The notes under the pieces: model-generated
The model's input: the letters and a program-made list of their open reading frames with translations, nothing else
Told to the model about the DNA's origin: nothing
Database searches by the model: none
Position numbers and translations under genes: made by a program
Assembly: GCA_900552425.1 (NCBI GenBank)
Contig: URZR01000040.1
Location: forward strand, 1 to 11,508
Source of the DNA: an uncultured Collinsella sp.
Lineage (GTDB): Bacteria > Actinomycetota > Coriobacteriia > Coriobacteriales > Coriobacteriaceae
Direction of reading: 5' to 3'
DNA length: 11,508 bases
In this document: one piece after another, positions 1-5,840 of the stretch
Position numbering within the stretch: the first letter of the stretch is position 1
Layout: the number at the start of each line of letters is the position of its first letter

Positions 1-1
1 C

Positions 2-319
2 CTTGAGCGCGCCTGCATGGCGTGGCAGGTGGGCGTGGGCACGCGTGAGGACGAGTTGTTGGCCGCCGCGCGCGACCTGGACGTGCGAGCGCTCGAGACC
101 TTTGCCATCACGGTGGGGCAGGCGCTCGCCCTGGGTGCCCCACTTGCCGAGACGCTGGCCGCTCAAAGTCGCGAGATCCGTGCGGCTCATCGCGCCGCGG
201 TCGAGCGCGAGATCGAGCGTGCACCCGTCAAGCTGCTGATTCCCACCGGCACGCTCATCTTGCCGGCGTTGCTTCTGTCCATATTGGGCCCGCTGCTGGG
301 AGCAGGCGGGATGATGTAG
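2..319 (+). CDS. TadC-like pilus platform protein, C-terminal part (partial)
   Basis: The reading frame is open from the window edge, so the gene begins upstream; about 105 C-terminal residues are visible. It looks like the end of a type II secretion F-domain protein of the TadB/TadC type, the inner-membrane platform of the Flp/Tad pilus machine. What can be seen is a helical segment rich in Ala, Glu and Arg (including AAQSREIRAAHRAAVEREIE), then the junction APVKLLIPTGTLILPALLL, which is typical of the last transmembrane helix of TadC proteins, and a short GAGGMM tail. The Flp pilin gene follows after 10 bases, as expected in a tad operon. TadC is favoured over TadB because it directly precedes the pilin genes, but this is not proven from the fragment. 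Confidence 0.8.
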   Translation, partial: LERACMAWQVGVGTREDELLAAARDLDVRALETFAITVGQALALGAPLAETLAAQSREIRAAHRAAVEREIERAPVKLLIPTGTLILPALLLSILGPLLGAGGMM

Positions 320-329
320 GGAGGAATAC

Positions 330-563
330 ATGAACACGATGGTCGAAGTTGCTGACAAGGCTTGGAGCTGGGCTTTTTGCCGGGCGATTCACACTCGCCA
401 GCATGCCAAGGAGCTGTTGCAGGAGGAGAGCGCGCAGGGTACCACCGAGTACGCCATTTTAGTGGGCGTACTTGTGGTGATCGCGATTATTGCCATCGTT
501 GCATTTAAAGGCAAGGTTAAAGAGCTATGGGATGCGATCAGCGAGGGCATCAACAGCCTGTAG
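330..563 (+). CDS. Flp-family pilin
   Basis: This 77-residue protein is probably the major pilin of the Tad pilus. Residues 1-35 form a hydrophilic leader ending QEESA. The motif QGTTEY starts at residue 36 and is followed by a hydrophobic helix (ILVGVLVVIAIIAIVAF) and a short amphipathic tail. By analogy with actinobacterial Flp pilins (G|QTTAEY), cleavage by a TadV-type prepilin peptidase would fall between A35 and Q36. That puts Glu at +5 and Tyr at +6, as in known Flp, and leaves a 42-residue mature subunit. Ala rather than Gly at -1 is notable. The start is supported by a GGGAGGA ribosome site at 319-325. The gene lies 10 bases after the TadC-like gene and its end overlaps the next frame. 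Confidence 0.88.
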   Translation: MNTMVEVADKAWSWAFCRAIHTRQHAKELLQEESAQGTTEYAILVGVLVVIAIIAIVAFKGKVKELWDAISEGINSL

Positions 564-1090
564 AGGGCGAGCGCCCCATCGGGGTGCTGCTGGTGTTTGC
601 TTGCCTGACCGTGGCGATAGCGGCGGTGCTTTGGGGGCTTAACGCCGCGCGGCAGCAGCGTCCTGGGACCGCCTCCGATTTGGGCTCAGATTCGGCGGTG
701 GCGTCTCAAAAAGATGAGATGCGAGATGCGGACGATTCGGATGTCGCTGTCACGGCGCAAACCTTTCTGCGGACGCTCGACAAGCGGTCTGGCACTGCGA
801 CGGATTCGCCTGAGGGCAACGCGATTGCGGTCCGGCTTGCATGGTCCGAGGACCGACCGATGATCGAAGCGGCGGCGGATATGCTGCGTGCCTATCGCGA
901 GGTACCCACGGCGCAACTTGCTCTGAGCGGCTATCTCGACATCAAGGGAAACGTGTGGGGCGCCATCGTGCGCGACGGACGCGGCTGGGTCGATATGGTG
1001 ACAATTGCCGCGGATGCTGGCGATGCTTCGTGTCGTCTGCGCGCCGTGCGCCTGAGCCCGCAGGCAACGGACTCAAAGGAGGGATCGTGA
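527..1090 (+). CDS. Single-TM protein of unknown function in tad operon
   Basis: I do not recognise this family. From the ATG at 527 it is 187 residues. There is one transmembrane helix near residues 19-37 (IGVLLVFACLTVAIAAVLWG), then a low-complexity acidic linker, and a domain of about 110 residues with a likely extracytoplasmic location. That domain contains WSEDRPMIEAAADMLRAYRE and a segment with GYLDIKGNVWGAIVRDGRGW. The start is uncertain. ATG 527 overlaps the pilin gene by 37 bases and has only a weak ribosome site. GTG 584 would begin almost at the helix. The stop is 1 base before the next ATG (1092), so it is part of the tad operon. It could be an accessory pilus-assembly or minor pilin-like protein; this is inferred from position only. 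Confidence 0.7.
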   Translation: MGCDQRGHQQPVEGERPIGVLLVFACLTVAIAAVLWGLNAARQQRPGTASDLGSDSAVASQKDEMRDADDSDVAVTAQTFLRTLDKRSGTATDSPEGNAIAVRLAWSEDRPMIEAAADMLRAYREVPTAQLALSGYLDIKGNVWGAIVRDGRGWVDMVTIAADAGDASCRLRAVRLSPQATDSKEGS

Positions 1091-1091
1091 A

Positions 1092-1310
1092 ATGCATGAT
1101 GTCCTGCGTGAGGAATCTGCCCAGGCGACGGTCGAATACGCCATCGTCACGGTGGCGCTGTTATCGATCGTGCTGGCGATCGCGGGACTTTGGCGTGCCG
1201 GCACCGATGGGCGCTTGGCGGCGCTGGTTGAGCGGGCGGCATCTCATGGCGTTGCCTCGACGTCGGTTATCGACGCCGCTGCGGCCGCTAAGGACATCGC
1301 GTTGTATTGA
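1092..1310 (+). CDS. Small Flp/TadE-like pseudopilin
   Basis: This 72-residue protein has a very short leader (MHDVLREESA), the motif QATVEY at residue 11, and one hydrophobic helix (AIVTVALLSIVLAIAGLW), followed by a C-terminal tail of about 40 mostly helical residues. The motif matches that of the upstream Flp pilin and of TadE-like proteins, with Ala at the predicted -1 position. It probably sits in the membrane as a minor pilin or pseudopilin of the Tad system. The start is well supported by an AAAGGAGGG ribosome site at 1076-1084, eight bases from the ATG. Its stop TGA (1308-1310) overlaps an ATG at 1310, the usual arrangement for coupling to the next gene, but that ATG is out of frame with the tadE-like gene. 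Confidence 0.82.
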   Translation: MHDVLREESAQATVEYAIVTVALLSIVLAIAGLWRAGTDGRLAALVERAASHGVASTSVIDAAAAAKDIALY

Positions 1311-1782
1311 TGCCGCGCGCGAGGACCGGGCGCAGTCTACGGTCGAGGCCGCTTTTTTGCTGCCGACGTTTCTGACACTCATCCTTCTCGCGCTGCAACC
1401 GGTGTGCCTGCTCTATACGCGCGCGGTCATGGAGTCTGCCGCCGCCGAGACCGCGCGGCTCATGACCACGACGACGGCGGAGGACGACGATCTTAAGGAG
1501 TTCGCCCGCCGCCGACTTGCCGCAGTGCCCAACGTTTCGATCTTTCATGCCGGCGGGCCGTTGTCGTGGGATATCGAGCTTGGCCGGGCCGGTGCGGGTG
1601 GCGTCTCGTCCGTGTCCGTTTCCGGCGAGGTCAAGCCGTTGCCTGTGATCGGTGCGTTTGCGCAGGCTATGGGTGGTACCGCCGAGGGCGGCTACGTTGA
1701 GCTCAAGGTCGATGTCTCGTATCAATCGCGTCCCGAATGGCTGGAGGGAGATTATGATTCGTGGATTGCTGCATGGGATTAA
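1246..1782 (+). CDS. TadE-like minor pilin (start uncertain, possible frameshift)
   Basis: The clear coding part begins about 1306 with IDAAREDRAQSTVEAAFLLP, a TadE-type N-terminus with a hydrophobic helix (AAFLLPTFLTLILLALQPV). About 130 further residues follow, including AVMESAAAETARLM, a segment commonly seen in TadE-like proteins. TadE-like pseudopilins are needed for Tad pilus assembly at the membrane. The start given (ATG 1246, 178 residues) is the nearest in-frame ATG, but it overlaps the previous gene by 65 bases and gives a basic leader (MALPRRRLSTPLRPLRTSRC) unlike its neighbours. The ATG at 1310 would give a classic stop-start overlap, but it is out of frame. Removing one CG from the CG repeat at 1314-1321 would restore MPREDRAQSTVE. 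The gene is therefore real, but its start may be broken, variable or a sequencing artefact. Its 3' end overlaps the next gene by 29 bases. Confidence 0.75.
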   Translation: MALPRRRLSTPLRPLRTSRCIDAAREDRAQSTVEAAFLLPTFLTLILLALQPVCLLYTRAVMESAAAETARLMTTTTAEDDDLKEFARRRLAAVPNVSIFHAGGPLSWDIELGRAGAGGVSSVSVSGEVKPLPVIGAFAQAMGGTAEGGYVELKVDVSYQSRPEWLEGDYDSWIAAWD

Positions 1783-3907
1783 GCGTTTCTGGTCTAGACG
1801 CGTTTTGACGCACCGTCCGAGCTGCCATCGCAAGCGAGGCGGCTTTATGGGTCGAGCCGGTGTCGATCTGTTTATCGAAGACGGCGCCTATACCACGCTT
1901 TCTTCTGCCGTGGTCATCCTAGTGGTGCTCACATTGTTGTTTTCGTCGACCGCGGCGATATGGAGCATGTCGCGTGCCGGGGATACCCAGGTGGCGGCTG
2001 ATAGTGGCGCGCTGGCGGGTGCCAACGTAGTGTCGTCCTATCACACGGCTGCCACGGTGGTTGATGCGAGCATCTTGAGTCTGGGGCTGGCGGGGTTTGC
2101 CACGATCGGGACGGGCCTGGTCGCCATCCTCATCCCGGGTGCCGAGCCGGTTGCCGGCAATATGGTCGACACCGGGATCGAGATCATTAAAACGCGCAAC
2201 AAGTTTGCCAAAAGCGCATCGGAAGGCTTACAGAAAATCGAGACGGCCCTGCCGTATCTGATCGCCGCGCGTGCCACGCAGGCGGTGTCGGCGCAGGATA
2301 CCGATAGTGTGACCTATACCGGTACGGCGCTTGCCGTGCCCAGGACATCCGAGTCTGACTTCGCTGCGCTCAAAGGGTCAGAGATCTCGACCGATACCAT
2401 TAAAGACACATCAGATGATTTAGAGGGTGCGGCCGAGGAGCTGCGGAAGGCTTCTGAGGACACGGCGAAGGCTAAAGAGCGTGCTTGGCTGGCGGATTGT
2501 GGTGGGTCTGACAAGGGCTCGGTCGGCAGCTGTTCTTGCATGTGGGAGCGTGCGAAAAGCCTAACGGATCTCTCCGGTGTTCAAAATCCGCATTACTCAT
2601 CGAGCGTTACGTGGGAGCCCCAAGTTGCCCTTGATCGCGCGAAGGACTACTACCATTGGCGTCTGACAAATGAGAAGCCCCACGGCTCGAGTGTCGAGAT
2701 GAAGGCAGAGTCTGCGGCGCGTAAGGCGTTTTATACCTATGCGAGCGCGGAGGTCGATCGGGCACATATAACCGAGAACGGAGACAGGGTTTCCTCCTAT
2801 ATTCCGCTGCTGCCGCGCAACTCTGATGAGGTTCGGGCGACGGAGCTCTATACCGATGCGGTGTGGCCGACGAGCGTGAACGATGACAAGGCGTATCTGC
2901 ATTACGGGACGACCTGCCCTAACTATAAGAAAGGGACGCCGAGCGGATTTGCTTCGGTTGCCGATTACGATGGACAGGATAAATGCAGCAAATGCCATTT
3001 TGGCGTTTCGTCGCTTGGTGCTGTTGCGGCGCCTTCAACCTCTATCGAAAACGGCTTCGAGTATCACTTTGACAAGTTTAAAGACGCCCTGGAAGGCTAC
3101 GTCGAATGCCGCAACAAAGAGCTCGAGCTCGAACGTCAGACCGAAGACGAGACCGACCGTGCGAGCAATGCGTTTGACCAGGCCATCAAAGCGCTTTCGG
3201 GCGAGCGTCCGCGTATCGCTCCTCCCGGTCGCAACGGCGTGGTTGCCTTTGCGGTTTCGGGTGCCATCTCGAGCCCCGATGAGCTCAACTCTTCGTTTAA
3301 CATGGCAGTCAGGCTTGGCGATCGCGGTGCCATCTCTGCCGCGGTGCTGGCGCCCGATGAGGCGACGGCGCAAAACAACGTGCTTTCGCGATTTTTCTCG
3401 ACATTGAAGGAACGCTCGGGTGGCGTTGCCGGCGTACTCGATGGCGTCATGGATGTCTGGGGACGGCTGCTTGTGGGATACGGAGACATCCAAGGTTCGG
3501 CCGACGAACTTATGGACGAGATGATTAAAGGCCTAGGAGGGGGCAGCGGCGCGTTGGGCTCCATCGCATCGTGGCTCGGCGATACCGTTTCGGCGTCCGT
3601 GGCGGCGTTGGATCTGGAGCCGTGCGACTTGCGCCTGCGAAAGCCGGTGCTGACCGATTCCGCCAACGTCATTAAGAGTCCGGGGTCTGACATTGCTGGT
3701 CTCTCTCAAGCGCAAGACAAGCTGCGAAGTATTCCGTTGGGCGTGACCGATCCCAAGGCGCTTTGCGAGGCGTTGGAATATCAAGTCGAACGCACCATCA
3801 GCGGCACGACGTTCACGCTTGCGGAGATTCCGCTGCCCGGCGGCGGTTCCATCCCACTTACCGTCGATGTCACCACACTGGCGGGTGCCCTGGGCGGTGG
3901 GTCGTAA
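1754..3907 (+). CDS. TadG-like large pilus-assembly protein
   Basis: This 717-residue protein starts at ATG 1754 behind a GGAGGGAG ribosome site (1743-1750). Residues 1-44 are basic. A transmembrane helix spans about 50-70 and is followed by QVAADSGALAGANVV (79-93), which matches the AADAAALAGA hallmark of TadG-like proteins. A second hydrophobic stretch lies at about 107-127. The rest is probably extracytoplasmic: charged, possibly coiled-coil stretches at 214-245 and 443-481, and Cys at 249, 260, 262, 388, 411, 414, 452, 624 and 671, including CSKCH at 411-415. I see no DxSxS metal site of a von Willebrand A domain, which many TadG proteins carry. It lies between two tadE-like genes, overlapping the upstream one by 29 bases and the downstream one by one base. 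Its role is inferred as a membrane-anchored pilus or secretion component; the large domain is unassigned. Confidence 0.78.
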   Translation: MIRGLLHGIKRFWSRRVLTHRPSCHRKRGGFMGRAGVDLFIEDGAYTTLSSAVVILVVLTLLFSSTAAIWSMSRAGDTQVAADSGALAGANVVSSYHTAATVVDASILSLGLAGFATIGTGLVAILIPGAEPVAGNMVDTGIEIIKTRNKFAKSASEGLQKIETALPYLIAARATQAVSAQDTDSVTYTGTALAVPRTSESDFAALKGSEISTDTIKDTSDDLEGAAEELRKASEDTAKAKERAWLADCGGSDKGSVGSCSCMWERAKSLTDLSGVQNPHYSSSVTWEPQVALDRAKDYYHWRLTNEKPHGSSVEMKAESAARKAFYTYASAEVDRAHITENGDRVSSYIPLLPRNSDEVRATELYTDAVWPTSVNDDKAYLHYGTTCPNYKKGTPSGFASVADYDGQDKCSKCHFGVSSLGAVAAPSTSIENGFEYHFDKFKDALEGYVECRNKELELERQTEDETDRASNAFDQAIKALSGERPRIAPPGRNGVVAFAVSGAISSPDELNSSFNMAVRLGDRGAISAAVLAPDEATAQNNVLSRFFSTLKERSGGVAGVLDGVMDVWGRLLVGYGDIQGSADELMDEMIKGLGGGSGALGSIASWLGDTVSASVAALDLEPCDLRLRKPVLTDSANVIKSPGSDIAGLSQAQDKLRSIPLGVTDPKALCEALEYQVERTISGTTFTLAEIPLPGGGSIPLTVDVTTLAGALGGGS

Positions 3908-4383
3908 TGGGCATCCGCACGCGCCTGTGCGAGGAGCGCGCCCAGGCGACGGTCGAGATGGCAGTGGTTACGCCCGTTTTGCTGGTGCTGGCACTCATCG
4001 TGTACAACGTCATGATCTTTGCCAGCGCTGTCGCGCGCTTCGACCGCGTGGTGCCCGACATCGTGTTGGCGCACGCCGTGGCGTCGGAGGGGGAGGGCGA
4101 CGAAAGCTCTGCCGATGCCTCGGCGACGGTTCAGACTCAAATTCTGAATGCCATGGAAGGCTATGGCTTGCAGATCGAAGTGTCGAGCGAGCAAGGCGCG
4201 GAGGCATCGGATGGTGGCCTGCTCTCCCTATCCGGTACGTTTAGGACCTACACCTGCACCATGCACTATGAGCCGTGGCCGACTTCTCTCAGCATCGCTG
4301 GCGTTCCGCTGGGGGCGCCGACAACGTTGTCGCACGAGCGCGCGGTGACGGTCGATCCATGGCGCCCGGGGGTGGTCATGTGA
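3907..4383 (+). CDS. TadE-like minor pilin
   Basis: This 158-residue protein begins with MGIRTRLCEERA, then QATVEMAVVTPVLLVLALIV at residues 13-32. That is the TadE signature, a short leader and a prepilin-type helix with Glu at +5 of the predicted A12|Q13 cleavage. The C-terminal part is about 115 residues of probable extracytoplasmic sequence with a single Cys (FRTYTCTMHYEPWP), consistent with TadE/TadF pseudopilins that act at the membrane in Tad pilus biogenesis. The start codon overlaps the TadG-like stop by one base (TAATG) and there is little ribosome site, so translation is likely coupled. The stop overlaps the next gene's GTG start (ATGTGA). Confidence 0.82.
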   Translation: MGIRTRLCEERAQATVEMAVVTPVLLVLALIVYNVMIFASAVARFDRVVPDIVLAHAVASEGEGDESSADASATVQTQILNAMEGYGLQIEVSSEQGAEASDGGLLSLSGTFRTYTCTMHYEPWPTSLSIAGVPLGAPTTLSHERAVTVDPWRPGVVM

Positions 4384-4739
4384 CCGCGGTCTCGTCCTAC
4401 ATCGCCTACGCGCGGGCACTCAATAGGCTGGGTTGGACGCCGGCCGAGTTTGCGGTGGCGGAGTCGTTTGTCGTGCGCCTGCGCGGCATGCTGGGACGGC
4501 GTCCGGTTGCCGCCAACGGCCTGCCGCTCGTCATGGCGTTTCCACGCTGCTCTTCGGTCCATACGTGTTTTATGGCCTATCCCATCGACATCGCCTTTAT
4601 CGATGCACGTGGCTATGTCCTCGTATGCTATGAAAACGTACGTCCCTGGCGTATGTGCTCCTGCCCCGGCGCCTGGGCCGTACTAGAGCGTCCTTCAATC
4701 ATTGTTTCGATCCCTGCTCTCCAACGCGTGCCGGCTTAA
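4380..4739 (+). CDS. DUF192 family protein
   Basis: From GTG 4380 this is 119 residues, and it belongs to the DUF192 family of unknown biochemical function. Family features seen are RGMLGRRP (35-42), the core CSSVHTCFMAYPIDIAFID (57-75), an RGYVLVC strand, VRPWR (87-91) and AVLE (100-103). The sequence after AVLE (RPSIIVSIPALQRVPA) lacks the usual Gly-rich GD ending, so the C-terminus is short or divergent. Six Cys are present, including a CSC at 93-95. GTG 4380 overlaps the tadE-like stop by four bases, which fits coupling. ATG 4359 is in frame and would add seven residues. Its position as last gene of the tad operon suggests a link to pilus or envelope function, but this is only contextual. 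Confidence 0.78.
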   Translation: MTAVSSYIAYARALNRLGWTPAEFAVAESFVVRLRGMLGRRPVAANGLPLVMAFPRCSSVHTCFMAYPIDIAFIDARGYVLVCYENVRPWRMCSCPGAWAVLERPSIIVSIPALQRVPA

Positions 4740-4740
4740 G

Positions 4741-4797
4741 AATTGGCGACAGCGGACTTTCGTCATACGAAATTGGGTAAGATGGAGGAGAAGATGC
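4741..4797 (+). promoter_or_regulatory. Candidate promoter and palindromic operator of toxin-antitoxin module
   Basis: The gap before the toxin gene holds a perfect inverted repeat at 4758-4772 (TTTCGT, spacer CAT, ACGAAA). A weak promoter can be drawn with -35 TTGGCG (4743-4748) and -10 TACGAA (4766-4771), spacer 17, so the palindrome would cover the -10. Ribbon-helix-helix antitoxins typically bind such palindromes and repress their own operon. The ribosome site GGAGGAG (4784-4790) serves the ATG at 4798. The repeat is directly seen; the promoter and the repressor role are inferred. Confidence 0.45.
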
Positions 4798-5064
4798 ATG
4801 GATGTTGAGATCCATCCCAACGCTAAAAAGCACCTGACGGAAAAGCAGGTGCTTAGCGCTTGGCTTGCGGTTACTGAGTGCATTCGTCGCGAGTCGAAGG
4901 ACGAGCCGCCGAGATGGCTTGCGATTGGATGGCTCCCAGACGGACGAAGCGTGGAGCTTGTCGCGGTCGAGCTTGTCCGTGGGTGGCTTATCATTCATGC
5001 CTTGTCTCCAGTCCAGAAGAAATTTTGGCAGGAGATTGAACGGGCTCGGCAAAGGGGTCGATGA
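4798..5064 (+). CDS. BrnT-like toxin of a type II toxin-antitoxin module
   Basis: This 88-residue protein begins MDVEIHPNAKKH. The start is chosen for the GGAGGAG site eight bases upstream. The layout is an N-terminal EIHP...H segment, a helix with VLSAWLAV, a strand pair WLAIGWLPDGRSVELVAVEL and WLIIHALSPV, then a C-terminal helix ending ERARQRGR. This resembles the BrnT-like RelE-fold toxins, whose core is (V/A)xGxxxDGRxLxVxxxxxxxxxxIIxAxxA. Known BrnT proteins are ribonucleases; activity here is not shown. The stop overlaps the ATG of the antitoxin gene (ATGA), and the toxin-first order matches brnTA. I could not align it rigorously, so a related but unnamed toxin family remains possible. 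Confidence 0.62.
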   Translation: MDVEIHPNAKKHLTEKQVLSAWLAVTECIRRESKDEPPRWLAIGWLPDGRSVELVAVELVRGWLIIHALSPVQKKFWQEIERARQRGR

Positions 5065-5348
5065 TGGGCAAGACGTATACGGCCGCTAAAGGTCAGGTTG
5101 TAACGGATGAAATGATTGACGCGTGGTGCGAGTCGTACGAGCGCGGAGAGTTTCCGGATGGCGAACATACCGTTGGTGGGATCGTGCATGGACGGCCCCC
5201 GCTCTCAGGTGAGGGGACGGCAACGTTGTCGGTCAAGATTCCTCTGGGAATGAAGGAGGCCATTCGTCGACGGGCGGCTGCCGAGGGGATGACGCCAAGT
5301 GAGTTTGCCCGTGCGGCTCTGAGCGAAAAACTTCTTGCTGCCGGCTGA
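5061..5348 (+). CDS. Ribbon-helix-helix antitoxin
   Basis: This 95-residue protein (94 if translation begins at the second ATG, 5064) has an N-terminal half rich in acidic and aromatic residues (TDEMIDAWCESYERGEFPDG). This is likely the toxin-binding part. From about residue 54 it carries a CopG-like ribbon-helix-helix pattern: a strand TATLSVKIP, helix GMKEAIRRRAAAEG, turn MTPSEF and a second helix ARAALSEKLL. Its probable roles are to neutralise the toxin and repress the operon at the upstream palindrome. The four-base overlap with the toxin gene and an AAAGGGG site (5051-5057) support coupled translation. It could instead be a solitary DNA-binding regulator, but the pairing makes antitoxin more likely. 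Confidence 0.68.
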   Translation: MMGKTYTAAKGQVVTDEMIDAWCESYERGEFPDGEHTVGGIVHGRPPLSGEGTATLSVKIPLGMKEAIRRRAAAEGMTPSEFARAALSEKLLAAG

Positions 5349-5372
5349 TGTCTCTGACGTGCCGATTTATAG

Positions 5373-5413
5373 AACCGAGGCTGTGCTCAAAAACTTTTTT
5401 AAAATTCTCGGTT
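5373..5413. repeat. Inverted repeat with AT-rich loop downstream of antitoxin
   Basis: AACCGAG (5373-5379) is mirrored by CTCGGTT (5407-5413) around a 27-base AT-rich centre with T and A runs. The right arm touches the -35 box of the tRNA-Phe promoter. It may be a weak terminator for the toxin-antitoxin operon or a chance pairing; the loop is long. Confidence 0.3.
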
Positions 5414-5439
5414 GACCGGAACGCGTCCTTGGTTATACT
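5412..5439 (+). promoter_or_regulatory. Promoter of tRNA-Phe
   Basis: A -35 box TTGACC (5412-5417) and a -10 box TATACT (5434-5439) are separated by 16 bases, close to the housekeeping sigma consensus. Transcription should begin about 5446. It lies just upstream of the tRNA with no other gene in between. Confidence 0.7.
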
Positions 5440-5445
5440 AATCAA

Positions 5446-5460
5446 GCCTTGAAACAAGGC
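5446..5460 (+). other. Hairpin in 5' leader of tRNA-Phe precursor
   Basis: GCCTTG (5446-5451), loop AAA, CAAGGC (5455-5460) form a perfect six-base stem exactly at the predicted transcript start, 11 bases before the tRNA. No U-run follows, so it is not a terminator. It may protect the precursor 5' end or affect RNase P processing; this is inferred. Confidence 0.5.
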
Positions 5461-5471
5461 ACACCTCAAAT

Positions 5472-5544
<73 letters not shown>

Positions 5545-5557
5545 CCTTGAATTGACT

Positions 5558-5587
5558 AGGACCTCTGCAAAGGGGTCCTTTTCTTTT
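5558..5587 (+). terminator. Intrinsic terminator after tRNA-Phe
   Basis: AGGACCTCT (5558-5566) pairs over nine positions, with one G-U, to AGGGGTCCT (5571-5579) around a GCAA tetraloop, and a T-rich run to 5587 follows. It ends the tRNA transcript. Confidence 0.85.
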
Positions 5588-5600
5588 ATGTAGGGTTCTG

Positions 5601-5648
5601 CGGAAACTGCGTCCCAGAATAAGGGCTCAGAACGGGACACACTTTCCG
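5601..5648. repeat. Imperfect inverted repeat between tRNA-Phe and GH5 gene
   Basis: CGGAAA (5601-5606) mirrors TTTCCG (5643-5648) and GTCCC (5611-5615) mirrors GGGAC (5634-5638). A TG/CA pair sits between them, giving 13 of 15 paired positions around an 18-base loop. No T-run follows. It may be a dispersed intergenic repeat or a structured RNA; I cannot tell from one copy. Confidence 0.45.
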
Positions 5649-5840
5649 GTGCCTGCCTCCGGCGCGCGTACACACCTCGTCGCACCATTCCGAGCCCGCC
5701 CGCCCCAGACATTCCTCCCACTTTCGCGTCACTTTGCAGACCGTTCGGTCGCCTGTCCGCACACGCGGGTATACTCAAAACGATACTTATCCTATGCAAT
5801 ACGATGCGGGTTCGACCTGCATGATCCGAAGGGGGCAGTG
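5649..5840 (+). other. GH5 upstream region with possible -10 box
   Basis: This stretch has no convincing gene. A -10-like TATACT lies at 5770-5775 (in GGGTATACTC), but I see no well-spaced -35 box, and a second weak TATCCT lies at 5788-5793. The GH5 start at 5841 is preceded by AAGGGGGC (5829-5836) as ribosome site. Confidence 0.3.

Noticed and set aside
841..1245. N-terminal extension of the tadE-like frame up to 841
   Set aside because: This part is the other frame of two real genes (527-1090 and 1092-1310) and its Arg/Cys-rich translation has no pilin-like character.
2984..2998. CSKCH in the TadG-like protein as a c-type heme site
   Set aside because: A single CxxCH in a 717-residue protein without other cytochrome features is weak; a metal or disulfide role is as likely, so no cytochrome call is made.
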